NCBI GenBank assembly: GCA_947069175.1
Contig: CAMTDV010000013.1
Location: forward strand, 53,388,610-53,452,609
Direction of reading: 5' to 3'
DNA length: 64,000 nt
Source of the DNA: Scalesia atractyloides
Lineage: Eukaryota; Streptophyta; Magnoliopsida; Asterales; Asteraceae
The translations under genes and the position numbers were made by a program. This document shows positions 1 to 11,667 of the stretch, piece by piece. Position 1 is the first letter of the stretch, and each line of letters begins with the position of its first letter. Under the pieces are notes generated by a model. That model was not told where the DNA came from and made no database searches. It worked only from the letters and a program-made list of their open reading frames with translations.

Positions 1-588
1 TCGAGAAAAGGTGCGATTTGAGAGCGAAAAGGTTTCTGGTGAATTGTGGGTGAATTTATAGGGTAGTATCGAGATGTATGGGGTCTGAATTCGGTCTCAA
101 TTCGAAGTCAGCCGTTCTCCGGCGGTTACGACTGATGTCGCGGGTTCAGACGTCGGTTATAACCGTCGTTAGAGTTAATTCTTCGGTTATCTTGAACGGA
201 AACGTAAATTATCGGTGAAGTCGTCGGGATTTCCGACGACTGCTATTTGGGCGCAATTTGACTGAATTTGACTTCCGCATTTTATTATTTGAATTAATTG
301 ATTCCTTATATTATCAGAAAATCAAAGTGGCGGAGCGGTTGATGGTGTGAAAGTTAAGTCTTTGAGGAATATCCGCTGACCCGGGTTCGACTCCCGGCAG
401 CCGGTTTTCCTTTTTAATTAATTTATTTTTATATTTTACAATTATAATTTATATCTTTTAATTTGTTGATTAATTATGAATCGTTTAAAATTAAAATAAG
501 CCGTAATTGAACAACAAAAATTTAAAACTGATTGTTCGGTTATTAAACGAAGCGGGTTTCGAAAACCCGTTTTTCGACAAATGTTACA
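1..588 (-). mobile_element. Inverted partial LTR of the gag-only family (left edge)
   Basis: Read on the minus strand, this begins at 588 with TGTAACATTTG and runs out of the window at 1. It resembles the first ~600 bp of the solo LTR at 25161, including the tRNA-like module and the region of short ...CGGTTATAACCG... inverted repeats. The flanking sequence from 589 on is the 3' part of an LTR in the opposite orientation, so this is most simply an element inserted into that LTR. The other end and the target duplication (candidate ATACG at 589-593) lie outside the window. Confidence 0.75.
327..401 (+). other. tRNA-like module M1 of the inverted LTR
   Basis: It has an A-box-like GTGGCGGAGCGGTT as in Ser/Leu tRNAs and a strong T-arm/B-box (CCCGGGTTCGACTCCCGG). 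There is no convincing acceptor stem, so I do not call a tRNA gene. It lies antisense to its host LTR, as M1 does in every other LTR of this family here. Confidence 0.65.
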
Positions 589-1094
589 ATACGATCGGCT
601 CCGTTTGATTGAGCCTTGATCGCACAGTTTCATTTATGTTATTTACAGTATGATTTTGGTATGTTCATGTATGCTGTCAATGTTATTGTATGTTGTAGTG
701 TGACTGCTATTTGCCATTGCTTGATTATTTACATTTGCTCATCTATGATTATGCACAATTTTTCATTGATAAATTAACAATTAATTTATTAATAAATGTT
801 TATCTAATAAGGTTCACTCGCCAACTTATGTTGACCCAAAAACTCTCATTTTACACATCATACAGGTGAACCAGCAGCTAGGAACACATAGGACTTGGAC
901 TAGAATAATAAAACGATTTAGAGTTGGGATTGTTATGCTTGGTTTATTTCCTTTGTATTGAATGAACATGTTTGGATATTTGAAAATGTAACTTTGACTT
1001 TATTAAATATGAAACAAATTAGTAAATGTCATGAGCTTTGGTGATAACCCAATTATGCCCCGACTCTTATTCCGCTGCGGGTCGGGGTGTGACA
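589..1094 (+). mobile_element. 3' part of a plus-strand LTR
   Basis: This closely matches the last ~510 bp of the solo LTR ending at 27825, including the CGATCGGCTC...GAGCCTTGATCG hairpin at 592-622, and ends with the family terminus GGGGTGTGACA at 1094. It is cut on the left by the inverted LTR. The sequence after 1094 lacks a primer-binding site and joins directly to gag leader sequence, so about 700 bp has been lost compared with the element at 37115. Confidence 0.75.
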
Positions 1095-1236
1095 GGGCCC
1101 AAACATGAGCAAAGCCCAAGACATCCGATGGATGTAGCAAATTTATATTTCTTCAATTGTTTTTGTGGATATTCATTTAATACGACACATGACACCAATA
1201 TGCCAAACTCATACTCTCGATAAGTATTTCTTGTAA

Positions 1237-2588
1237 ATGTCTTCTAGTCACTCTCGTAGAGGTAGGAGATCAGGAAAATCCCGCGAGCGCATGGCTGCCC
1301 AAAAATCGCTCAACAAATGGTCGTCGTAATACCCAACATCGTAGGTCAAGTCTAACAAGCCCTTACCGCTAATCCCATCAACCCAATCAATCAAGAAGGC
1401 CAAAATACCGCTAACATTCCTCTCCATACCACTAAATGACACTAAAAGCATTTCAAATCCTGCGATCCCCCAAAATACGAAGGGGCTGAAGGTGTCACCG
1501 CTCTCCTCCATTGGTTCGAGGAGATGGAAAACACTTTTCTTAATTGCGACTGCCCCGATGATCGCAAGGTGCGATATGCTACTGGTCGTTTGTTCGGAGT
1601 AGCACTTACATGGTGGAACACAGAGAAGGGCTAGCGAGGTGTTGAGGATGCTATGACTTTGACTTGGGAAGAGTTGAGGAAGATCATGACAAGACATTTC
1701 TGTCCAAGAAGTGAAATCAAGAAATTAGAAGATGAGTTCTACTCTTTGAAACAAAAGGAGGGTGACCACACCACATACAACAAGCGATTCCTTGAGTTGA
1801 ATCAAATGGTCCCCAACTTGTTCACTCCCCTTTACCGTTTGATTGAACACTGCGTTCGGGGTCTTCCTTCAAATATTCAGGACCCTGTAATAAGTACCAC
1901 CCCTGCAACTTTGGAAGCACCAATGGAGTTAGCTACAGAGCTCACCGAAAACCACATTAGGAATGGAGATTTCAAGGAGGAGAAGAAGAAGGATAAAGCA
2001 CCAATCGAAACCTCATACTCAACCCGAACTGAATCCTTTTCTCAACCCACTACTAAGAGAAAATGAGACGGACAAAATTTCGCTGTCACTCAAACCAATC
2101 AACCAACTCCACCAGTCGTACCCCTCCAAGCTATCCCAATTACTCCAGTAGCACCCAACCCTACTTACCCAAATAAGAAACCTTACATTGGACCTCACCC
2201 TCAATGCAACACCTGTTTTTATCACCATCCACGTACCATACCTTGTCGACTGTGTGCTAATTGTGGGCGTTATGGTCATTTGAGAAAAACTTGTCGTACC
2301 CCTCAAAACCAAGCTTCACCCCCTACCCAAAACATGATTCAACCTTACCAACAACCCCAAAATCCCATAGTTCCATATGTTCGAGCTTGCTTCAATTGTG
2401 GCGACCCTACCCATTTTAGAAACGCGTGCCGTAGATTGGTCAACATCATAAACGCCCAAGCTCAAGCAAACCCAGTTAACCAAGCAAATCAAGCAAACCC
2501 AGCTCCACCACCAGCGAGAGGAAGAGCTTACAACATCAACATTAATCCAATTGAAGATAATAACGGTGCAAATGAACAACCTAACTAG
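1237..2588 (+). pseudogene. Decayed Ty3/gypsy gag, two CCHC zinc knuckles
   Basis: A retrotransposon capsid/nucleocapsid gene, now broken. The start is taken at the ATG at 1237, which aligns with the gag start at 40606. The central part (1653-2066) is open and has the gag core with TWEEL, FYSLKQKEG and a GLPS motif. The C-terminal part (2280-2588) has two zinc knuckles of the C-x2-C-x4-H-x4-C type, the first beginning just before 2280. In-frame stops occur early, at the GGCTAGCG near 1630 and at the AAATGAGAC near 2062. It ends at a TAG after a short Asn/Pro/Gln-rich tail, with no protease or polymerase after it. The gag copy at 40606 stops at the same place. It lies between an LTR and a polypurine tract and would encode the particle core of a gag-only element. 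Confidence 0.85.
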
Positions 2589-3220
2589 TCTTCCATCACC
2601 AAGAGTCAAGACTCAACTCCAACCGTCTAGTTCTTAACGTTTTTCTCAATCTTTGTATCCCTGTTTTAATTTGGGAATTTATGTAACCAAGAATTTTAAT
2701 GCAAATTGATATTACTGTTTTATTTCGTATCTTTACTCATTGATTTAATTTTCATATCATCATACATCACGACGTATCTCGTTCTCATCATCTAAAGAAG
2801 TTGGGCCGTATCTCACTTTTTCATAGACTGACCGCTTCATCATAACAAACGAGAGAGGTACTATCGTCATTCAGTCATGTATTTTTTTAGATTTGAGACT
2901 CAAGCTTTGGCTGTTGTGTTTGTTTATGTTCTAGAGTCACATAGAACTAATCATAACTTACTGACAAAGCTAATGAAAATTTGACAAGTATGGTGGATAC
3001 GCCGCTAGTACTTCCTATATATAAGTATTATTGTCAAAGGATCAAAAGCATTGTCAGGCGGTTATGAGAAGTTCTGTGTAGGTTTTATATTGCCATGGTT
3101 AAAGTTTTTCTTTTCAACACATCAATCCTCTCAAAACTCTAATGCATGAGAACATATTCAATCAATCAACTCTGTTTATCAATATTTCTCATTTCTATAC
3201 TTTAGGCATCAAAAAAGCAA

Positions 3221-3254
3221 TTCCTGTAGCAGGGTATTCAACCCTTACTAGGAA
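3221..3254 (+). other. Conserved stem-loop upstream of the polypurine tract
   Basis: TTCCTGTA pairs with the TACTAGGAA side, enclosing an inner GGGT/ACCC stem with loop ATTCA. The same structure is kept at 42948-42981. It lies in non-coding RNA, about 230 bp before the 3' LTR. Confidence 0.5.
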
Positions 3255-3486
3255 CGTTACCGCCTCAATTAAAATCCAAACCTTCACACCCCTTTGGTCG
3301 TGTAATCATCAAATTTAAACATCACCCCTCACTTTTTGCTAATAGATATTTAAATCTGAGTCAAAATACGTTGAGAGTTAAAACGAGAACCTGAGTTTAC
3401 TTGGGAACACGAAAACCCAATACGGGAAAGATACCCGTATCTTTTCCCGGTTACAACTTCCACTTAAATTTCGGGACGAAATTTCT

Positions 3487-3501
3487 AAAAGTAGGGGATA
3501 C
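3487..3501 (+). promoter_or_regulatory. Polypurine tract of left-edge element
   Basis: AAAAGTAGGGGATAC directly precedes the 3' LTR start TGTAACA at 3502, as it does at 43105-43119. It is the expected plus-strand primer for reverse transcription. Confidence 0.75.
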
Positions 3502-3684
3502 TGTAACATTTGTGTAAAACAGGTCTCAATAACCCGCACAGTATGAAAATTCAAGTTTTTAATGTTTTGTTATACATTTATTAGTATTTACCAATCTATT
3601 TTCATAATCTTTATTAGTAAACAAAATGCATATTTATAAATAATATTCATTAAGAGATAAATAAATTAAATCATTATATAGTAA

Positions 3685-3717
<33 letters not shown>

Positions 3718-3754
3718 TAAAATAAATATAATAAAAAATACTTATATATAAGAG

Positions 3755-3822
3755 TAACCGGGAATCGAACCCGGGTCACTCACATGGAAAACACATCAAA
3801 ACACCACTACACCACACACACT
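3755..3822 (-). other. Antisense tRNA-like module M1 (Gly-like)
   Basis: The minus strand reads GTGGTGTAGTGGT (A-box-like, as in Gly/Glu tRNAs), then the T-arm CCCGGGTTCGATTCCCGG. This T-arm matches the plant tRNA-Gly type rather than the Ser/Leu-like version in the other LTRs. No cloverleaf acceptor stem is visible. Confidence 0.6.
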
Positions 3823-4421
3823 TATTGTGTAGTTTAGGAATCAATTAATACATATAGTGAATACGCGGTCACCTACAAATTCAAAATCAGCAAGACAATA
3901 ACCGGCCCACTGATTCAGCAATTAACCTCTAATCATCAGTTTTGATTCTCCATTTGAGCGAAAATAACCGCCAATCAGCATCCAAACTTCAATCATACTC
4001 AATAAAGATCAAGCCGTTATGTTAATCACCACACTTAATTTCCGTTTCAAAATTGAAAGCAAATCTCGATCCAAGAAGCCAATAAATACCGATGACCCAC
4101 ATCTTTATATCTCGCTCATACTCTCAAAATCACTCTAAACACTCAAAGCAATCCTCTGTGTTCGAAAAAAAACGCTTCGTCGGAAATGGGTGTTATCGCC
4201 GGAAACCTCGCCGGAGAAATCAGGACACTTTCGCGTTGGTACAATCTATCTATAAACTTCTTTTTCTTCGTCTATATGATCTGATTTAATCATGGTAACT
4301 CATTAGCAAATTCAAATGAAAAGTCGTTTGAATTAACAATCGGGTTAAATGTTGGGTTCTTGTTATGAAGAAGATGAAGTTTAAGATGTTTATTAATGTA
4401 ATTAAAATAGGGTATTAAACC

Positions 4422-4837
4422 GGGTTAGACACATAGTCCAGTGGTGGACTGTGTGCAACACTAACAAACATGTTACGGGTTCGAGCCTCTCCTGTCACCG
4501 ACATCCTGAAATAAAATCCTTTTTTTTCTAAACCAAATCATATCACCTTACAGTAAGATATTATGTACAATATAATTTCTGTTATGAGCGGGTTATACAC
4601 CCAGCCCAGTTGGTAGGGCTGGGTGCATTACAAAGTGCTGGTCGAGGGTTCGAGTCTAGTTGTACGCATCGGATCGGTCATTTTAAAATCTTTTTAAATT
4701 AAGTGATTTCTGAATTATTCTAATAAGTGTATAAAAGTAATTAAAATCATTTTCCTTATGGGTTAGACACGTAGCTCAGATGGTAGAGCTGCGTGTACGT
4801 AAATGGGAGGTCTCAAGTTCGATTCACGCACGCTGCC
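4422..4837 (+). repeat. Three-unit tRNA-like array (M2, M3, M4)
   Basis: The modules start at 4422, 4590 and 4760 (spacing 168 and 170). Each starts GGGTTA(G/T)ACAC and has a D-arm-like hairpin around an AG(T)TGGT-type loop, then a GGTTCGA-type B box. The three hairpins use AGTCC/GGACT, CAGCCC/GGGCTG and TAGCTC/GAGCTG stems, so the bases differ but pairing is kept. Each head is followed by an AT-rich tail. Confidence 0.75.
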
Positions 4838-5817
4838 AGTTCCACATGCGATCCGACAGGTTGACCCGGTCAGACCTGACAAGGTCAACATTTTTTTTGA
4901 ATATTATTATATAAAAATCATTTTTAAATGCTTACAAATAAGACTTTTAAGTTTAAAAATTATATTAGCACCACAAAAATAAACCCAAAAATTCTAATAA
5001 AAAGCATTAATTAAAAATATTAACATCTATTTAATTATCGAATTATTACGTTATTATTTAGGTTAGTTTCCCTCGGTTAAATCCAAATTCGTGCGCATTC
5101 ATCATCAAACCAAGGAAACACACCCACTGTGAGTGAATTATTACAATTTCCCCTTTTTATTCATGTTTTGGGGTGTACCATGCGTCGTTTATATATTTCG
5201 TTTATTCAAACACTTGTGCTATTACCATTATATGAGCTAACTTGTGATGTAAATGTTATTTGTTGTATTGCGTGTTTGCATTTTTTCAAGTTGCGTGCAA
5301 ATCATTCATTAGGCCCATCAGTTCCTCGTTGGAGACGAGTTCAGCATCAGATGCCTCATTAGATCGGCTCCGTTTGATTGAGCCTTGATCTCATTGTTCA
5401 TCATTTGATATGTGTGTGTATGCATTAATTGATATTATGTGTTATGTGGTTAAATTTACATATACGCATACTCATATTTGGTTATGCACATTTTTATTTA
5501 AAACAACCAATACAAATAATTCGTTCAAATGCTTTTATAAGATTCACTCGCCAACTTTTGTTGACCCAAAAACCATTTTTTTACACATGATACAGGTAAA
5601 CAGGTTGAAGCAAGGAACACATAGGAATTTTGTCTTAGAAGAAAAATAAAGAGTTCATAATTGTTAAGTTTAGAATATGTTGTACTTATATGTTTGTTGT
5701 AATTTCTCCTTTAAATTGGAAATAATAAATATGAAACTTTATAGTAAATGTCATAAGCTTTGATGAAAACCCAATCATGCCCCAACTACCATTTCCGCTG
5801 CGGGTCAGGGTGTGACA

Positions 5818-7048
5818 TATATGACAATCTATGATATCCTTGATGGACTTAGCTTAAAATTATTATATGAACTATACGATAAATACATACACATAACCGA
5901 ATCCTTGATGATGATCAACATGGTTACTTTTCATGGTAATAGGTTATACTATCTAAGTCTTGAACCTCTCGTTAGCGATTCTAATGGGTATCTTGACCCA
6001 TGAAATTACATCAACCCATACGGGATTTATAGTGTCAAAAAACAAGTGTCTAAGACTGGATAATTACTTTGTGTACACATAATTTTGTACTTTAAATTCC
6101 AATCCGAATCCTCCGTTAACATTCCGAATACTCACACACCTTCACTCTCCTATTCACATCAACTCGCCAAAACACGGATAATCGAGAAGCTTTGCAAAAT
6201 TGTGAGTATACATGACCCTTTTACTTTTCGACACTTATTGGGTGCAATACTTGTTCCTTATTAAAAACGCACACATACACTTTCAAACATGCTTACAAAC
6301 AAGCAATCTGTCATACATGCTTAATACGTTATGCTAGAATTCATATATGCTAGAATCCTTACACGTGCTATGCTTTGTCATTAACTTGTTTCAAGCCTCC
6401 CTTAACATGTATATCACTATAGGAGTAACGCACCCGTATTCGTGAGGCCATGTTAAGTAAACAAAACGGTCTAGTCATTGCTACGATTAGATTATGCTAG
6501 CGGTAAGCTTTGGGTTGACATGTTTAGTTGCATGCCAGTATTTTATGATAATTTAAGTTAACTATTATGCCATGTGATTCGTTTAAACTTTTATACTTAC
6601 GCTAGTATTCAAACTTGTATGCTCGCCAATACTTTTGTATTGAACTATACTTTAATACATGTTGTAGGAATTCTATGATGATGACGACGAATGGAACTTG
6701 ATAGGAAGAACTAGAAACGCACCAAACTTAAAATTTATGTTTATAGATTAATCATGCAATATTTGTTGTATTTTTGTTTTCCAATTCATGTACTTAAATC
6801 ATTAGCAATGAAATGAAATATTATTTATTAAATACTTATCACATTTAGTGTTATGAAGTCTCTAGTAATCTAACTACGTCCGCCCCGTTCATCAAGTACG
6901 TTCAAAATGGCTCCATATGTTGAGGAAGTTGAACTACTTCAACGATTTTTGGTATCAAACGGTATGATTTTTATTTTTTAACTTTATAGATATTTTCTAT
7001 AACGTTATTTTTGTTTATATATTTTTAGTTTGTATTTGTTATAATATA
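5818..7048. other. Decayed intergenic DNA
   Basis: I see no supported gene here. The short open frames have no recognisable domain. The five bases after the LTR (TATAT) could be a target duplication, but the matching left side is outside the window. Confidence 0.5.
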
Positions 7049-7595
7049 TAGGATCGTATACGTGGTAGCGGATGTGACGATGTTGATGTCATGAAAAGGG
7101 CTTTAAAAGATTGCTAATCAAAACATCCGAGTGGTTTTTATCATGTTGAGGCGTGCGAGGTGTGTAGAAAACATGACAAATGAGCCCCGGTACGACTGTT
7201 GGGTGAAGATAGTAGTAGTTCGGGCCTAAAAAGAAAGTCGTCCGGGAACTGAAATTCACAAATTCTATATCTGATGTAAACATAAACCCCTCACCAACAA
7301 GACTATAAAAAGAAAGATAAGAGAGCCGCAACAACTTCCGATAGCCAACGGGTTTGTCCGAGAAGCTCTTACAATACACCCTTATGAAAGAAGCAAAACA
7401 AGAGCAAGTGATGGAGTTGGCGAATATAAGAAAGAAACGTGAGGAAGACACCATAGCGTTAGTGGCGGAACAACGCAAGGCGGTGCGACAATTTTTGTAT
7501 GATCGAGATATGGAGACGTTTACTAAGCCACATGACAATGCTTCACCCGAAATGTTGTCGCTTATTCTAACCCGAAAACGCAAGATCGTAAAAAA
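7049..7595 (+). pseudogene. NAM-associated / Myb-like (GSTT3-like) protein fragment
   Basis: This is the C-terminal half of a plant protein of the Myb/SANT plus NAM-associated C-terminal-domain type. Such proteins are often annotated 'glutathione S-transferase T3-like' and are linked to PIF/Harbinger transposon ORF1. From about 7051 the frame reads a VMKRALKD-type segment, then HPSGFYHVEACEVCRKHDK, then a LLGEDSSSSGLKRKSS stretch typical of the family. It is broken by at least five stops and a frame change near 7350. The second frame (7354-7595) has a charged helical tail with repeated Lys/Arg/Glu and the ...PEMLSLILTRKRKI ending. The N-terminal trihelix/Myb part is not visible. A longer relative lies at 60276-61241. 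The family call rests on remembered family motifs. Confidence 0.6.
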
Positions 7596-7870
7596 TATAA
7601 TTGATCATGTATTTCTAATTTTTAGCTTTATCGTTTAGGTTTTTATTTTAATTTAATGTAATGTCTTATTTTATTAATTTAACGTAGTGTCTTTTTTATT
7701 ATAATGTAATTTTATTTTGTTTAAATAATGTTTTATTATTATTACATAATTTGTAGAAATTAAAAAAGTAGACTCCTCACATAGGGAGCAACTCTTATGT
7801 TTGAATACAAAATGATAAGTAGAGAAGGGAGTTAACTTGGCATAATGAGAGTGGCTAGGTAGAGTGTTAT

Positions 7871-8169
7871 GGGTTGTTTGTTTAACTCTTAATGGGACTT
7901 TTAATGGTTCAGACATTTTACTGGTTCACCAGTTAATGGTTCAGGCTGTTTGTTTCACGAACAGGTGTCTGAATGGTTCAGACATTTGCCTCTGAATGGT
8001 TAAGCATTATACAAAGTCTAAATGGTTAAGACCTCTAATATGAATTGGTTAGACATTTTTCTCTCAACAGTTAAGCATTATACGGACTTTTAATGGTTGA
8101 TTCTGCACTTAATAATTCAGACATGTTACTAGTTCAGCACTTAACAATTAAAAGGTTGTCAAACAGCCC
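7871..8169. mobile_element. Small MITE with GGGYTGTTTG termini
   Basis: Left end GGGTTGTTTG at 7871 and right end CAAACAGCCC at 8160-8169 are inverted. TTA occurs near the left end (7867-7869) and directly after the right end (8170-8172), as expected for Tourist/PIF-type elements, although one extra T sits at the left junction. Inside, a short AATGGTTCAGACAT-like motif recurs several times. It is non-coding. Confidence 0.6.
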
Positions 8170-8374
8170 TTACTCACCTTAAGCAAGTGAACTCTCTTCG
8201 TTAAAGGAATCTTCGCATTTAATTTTTAAGATATTTGCTTCAAATAAACATCAAAATGAAATCAACGTTTAGATTAAGTTTGCAAATTCCAAAGTATTGG
8301 GTAAAACACAATTTGAGAAAGACAACACAATTTCACTATCGTATCCCTTTAGATTTGTATACATTTAGTTACGA

Positions 8375-8530
8375 AGCTTGAGATTTCTGATCGGGGGAAG
8401 TCATCGGACTAAAAAATTTCTATAAAACCGGGGGTCGAAAACGTATATACCCAAAAATTTCTACACAAAAACTAAATACTCTCCTGAACGAAAAGTTCGA
8501 AGGATCGACCGTCCCCTCCCGCCCCTTAAA
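8375..8530 (-). repeat. Dispersed repeat, minus copy
   Basis: Shares GTCGAAAACGTATATACC, AAGCTTGAGATTTCTGATCG and other blocks with 61300-61485 in reverse complement. It is non-coding and of unknown class, possibly a MITE or an exapted UTR repeat. Confidence 0.65.
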
Positions 8531-9942
8531 AGCTTCGCACAATATATACGTCTAACGTAAAGGAGAGTTGTGTAGAATTTCAATAGTATGATTTGGATTC
8601 GTCAACTGTTGTTGGAGTAGGAAAGTTAATAAGCGTTGGTTGCTGATTTTTATTCTTGTAGATTATTAAATATAGTGATGTGTCAAATAACGAGTTCAAC
8701 TTTTTTTTTTAATTTCAAGCATTTGATCAATTCGTTGTTTTAATAAATAAGAACCCAAAATATGGTTACAAAAGAATAGCTTATGTCAAAATTCATTTGT
8801 AAAACACTCATTTTAAGAAACTTCATCTAATCATAAAAATAGAAGAAAAAAAGATGCAAAAACAGCCAAGAACACTGTGAGGATAAAGGGGATTTGCTTC
8901 GGTTTGAAAAATATTGATGATTGTCGATTTATACATTAAATTCACATTAATGCCACTTTGATTTTGAGAAATATTCTCATGTGATATAACATTGATTTAT
9001 TTGAACCTATGAGCTCAATTTCTAAACATTATATTAATTTAATATATCATAGTAAGACAAATTCTTCATTGTTATACTTTAAAAGTTTATGACCTTTACG
9101 TTTCTAAATTTCGAAAGTAGAAGGCTTCTAAATATATAATTATATTCCATAGTTTGATATGTTGTAATAAGACAAATTATTAATTGTTACACTTGAAAAT
9201 TTATGACTTTTTTTAATTTTGTTATGTTGAAAGTACAATGGAGGGCGGAATTGTCATATTAGGAAGTGGGGCGGGTCGGGATGGCAATCAAGGAAATTGA
9301 GCTAGGGTGGAGATGATATGGCGAGGATGCGAGAGGTAGAGGAAGATTCACATTCTAAATTGGAGAAGCAACAAAGAGGAAATTGAAGGAGCAAAAGAAG
9401 GGGGAGGGAATGCATAAGAGCAGAAGCATCACCCTTTATAAATGATAGGGAGAGCGGGATAGTAGTATCCATTCCATCTGCCGTTAGGTTTATAAGAAAC
9501 TTAGATATAATTTTTGTCGTTTATGTTTACCCAAATTTGAATCATTTAAAAATTTGGCTTTCACTTAGTATCCTTTATTTGAAAACTTGAATAGTTTATT
9601 GTCCTTTTAACAAACTAACATCAAATAGTTATGTCAAGTAAAAGTTAATATTTTTTTTCCTATAAAGGACTATCCTTGTAAATGGTAAAAAAAATATATT
9701 ATTTTATTTATTTTTTCATTTCTTTTATTCTTTTTATCAATTTTTTTATATGTTTATTTAAAATTTTATTTATTAATTAATTAACTTATGTATTTTATTA
9801 AAATAATATTTTATTTTATTTTCTATATAATTTATTAATTTCCGTTTGTTTGGTTAACTTATTTACTTTTATTATAATTTATAATTTTTATACGTTTTTA
9901 TATTAGCTTATAAAATATATATATTAGATATTAATATTACCA

Positions 9943-9983
<41 letters not shown>

Positions 9984-10406
9984 GGAGTGAGAAATGTAAA
10001 AGTTGTAAAACACCCTAATGTCAACCATAAAACATACTCAAAACTCACAAATAACAAAATGAAGATTACTAAATTGCCATATTTGTGGGTTTTGTGTTGT
10101 GTTTTGGATGATAAAGTTTTGATTATCGAATGACTAACATTTGTTTTTTATGTTATTATCATGTTGTGTTTTATATTAATAGTTCTATGATGGTGTGTTT
10201 GAAGTTTTTATGGAAAGCTAGGGTTTGAATATTGTGTTTTAGTGATTTTTACTCTATTATTTGTGGTTTGGATGTGTTTTAAGTTTTAAATTGTGGTGTT
10301 TTATAACTTTATACACTTTGTAGGAAAAATAGATTTTGTAGTCGAACCCATATATATATATATACGTATATATATATATATGTATGTATATATATAACAC
10401 ACACAC
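8531..10406. other. AT-rich intergenic DNA with TA microsatellites
   Basis: I see no gene. (TA)n tracts lie at about 9948-9974 and 10350-10395, and a purine-rich, slightly GC-richer patch lies at about 9240-9470. Nothing else is supportable. Confidence 0.5.
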
Positions 10407-11222
10407 GGGAAGATTTAAAAGAGAACGCTAAATATTGTCAGAATCGTAAGAACGAATGAAAAAACAGCAAGAAGTTGGTCAAAAACAATTCAATTTCAAC
10501 TTTTTTTCTACATTTATCATTGTTATTCGAATACAATGTTAGAAATTTAATTTACACGTTTAAATTTATGTGAATTTATAAATAAAGAAAATTTACACAT
10601 GTGTGTTGTTATATTCACACGTGTAAAAAATCTAATAAGAGTGATTTTTAGAGAAGAAATGAATTATTTGATGTGGTAAATTCTTTTTTTATGTTGTATT
10701 TTAAATACATTGAGGTTTGTATTAAAAATTTGTTTTGATTGGTTTTTTCATTCGTTCTTACGGTTCTCGCAATATTTAGCGTTCTCAAGATAATGAGGGT
10801 TATCTTGAGAACGCTAAATATCGCGAGAACCGTGAGAACGAATAAAAAACCAATCAAAACAATTTTTTTAATACAAACGTCAATGTAATTAAAATACATC
10901 AAAAAAAGAATTTACCACATCAATAATTTATTTCTTCTCTCAAAATAACTTTTATTAGATTTTTTACACATGTGTAAATTTTGTTAAACACAACAAATTT
11001 ACACATGTGAAAACGAGAAACTTACTCATATGTAAATTTTCATTATTTACAAACATATGTAAATTTAAACGTGTAAAGTTAACTTTTAAGATTGTATTCG
11101 AATAATAATGATAAGTGTAAAAAGAAATCTTGAATTTGAATTGTTTTTGAAGAAGTTTTCACAGTTTTTTCATTTGTTCTCACGATTGTCACAATATTTA
11201 GCATTCTCATTTAAATCTTCTC
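10407..11222. mobile_element. Inverted dimer of a MITE (fold-back)
   Basis: Two ~390-420 bp arms (10407-10793 and 10800-11222) are reverse complements of each other around a 6-base loop, TGAGGG. Each arm is itself bounded by inverted GAGAACGCTAAATATTG termini, so this is a head-to-head pair of complete MITEs rather than one element with long terminal repeats. The termini resemble the ends at 30453 and 63508. It is non-coding, although a palindromic open frame crosses it. Confidence 0.8.
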
Positions 11223-11233
11223 ATATATATATT

Positions 11234-11267
<34 letters not shown>

Positions 11268-11655
11268 CAAAAGAATAAAAGAATAAACTTTACAATTTAA
11301 ATGCATGTTTTACTAGTATTTAAAAAAGTTAAATCTTTCTTCTTTTTAATACCGTATGTTTTCTAAAAGGCGTGTTTTTTAAATTCGTTTCTCTTTTAAA
11401 ACCTTTTTATTTTTAAACCGTTCACTTTTAAAAAAAATCATTGTTTTATAATTTTGTTTTAATAATCACACTATCATTATGTTTTCCACATATACATATA
11501 ATAATTACAACAATACAACAATCAAGTAAATTACAAGACATAACACTTAAAACGTATCTTTTCGTTTGCGGCTATTCGTGGTGGCATTCGTTATTTGGTT
11601 ACACTCCCCGTTTAAGTCTAGGCATTTCGGGATGCCCAGATCTCTCAAACTACTA
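11223..11655. other. AT-rich DNA and decayed internal retroelement sequence
   Basis: A (TA)n tract at 11224-11267 is followed by AT-rich DNA. About 60-100 bp before 11656 read, on the minus strand, like the leader after a primer-binding site. No gag or pol is recognisable. Confidence 0.45.
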
Positions 11656-11667
11656 CTCTGATACCAA
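11656..11667 (-). promoter_or_regulatory. Primer-binding site (initiator tRNA-Met), minus strand
   Basis: The minus strand reads TTGGTATCAGAG, matching the 3' end of plant initiator tRNA-Met. It lies two bases from the LTR edge at 11670, which fixes the orientation of the LTR to its right as minus. Confidence 0.85.

Larger units (their letters stand above)
1095..3501 (+). mobile_element. Internal region of left-edge gag-only element
   Basis: It holds the gag pseudogene and then about 900 bp of non-coding sequence that aligns with the internal region at 41955-43119. It ends with a short remnant reading like the chromovirus pol C terminus (AATTTCGGGACGAAATTTC) and the polypurine tract AAAAGTAGGGGATAC. 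The PBS and leader are missing, and there is one copy of the stem-loop region that is duplicated in the other element. Confidence 0.8.
3502..5817 (+). mobile_element. 3' LTR of left-edge gag-only element (2316 bp)
   Basis: It runs from TGTAACATTTG after the polypurine tract to GGGTGTGACA at 5817. The order of internal landmarks matches the other LTRs of the family: antisense tRNA-like module, ~169-bp tRNA-like array, W-box-like cores, GATCGGCTC hairpin near 5364 and the terminus. It is shorter than the ~2650-bp relatives because the CCCCATTACCTATGAGCG minisatellite region is missing. It differs much more from the 589-1094 LTR piece than that piece differs from the solo LTR at 25161, so the two flanking LTRs may not be an original pair. 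Confidence 0.8.

Noticed and set aside
7089..7583. 164-codon minus-strand open frame
   Set aside because: It lies antisense to the NAM-associated pseudogene, whose plus-strand frames carry the family motifs.
10648..10902. 84-codon open frame in the MITE dimer
   Set aside because: Its sequence is simply the palindrome read through, with no codon bias or domain.
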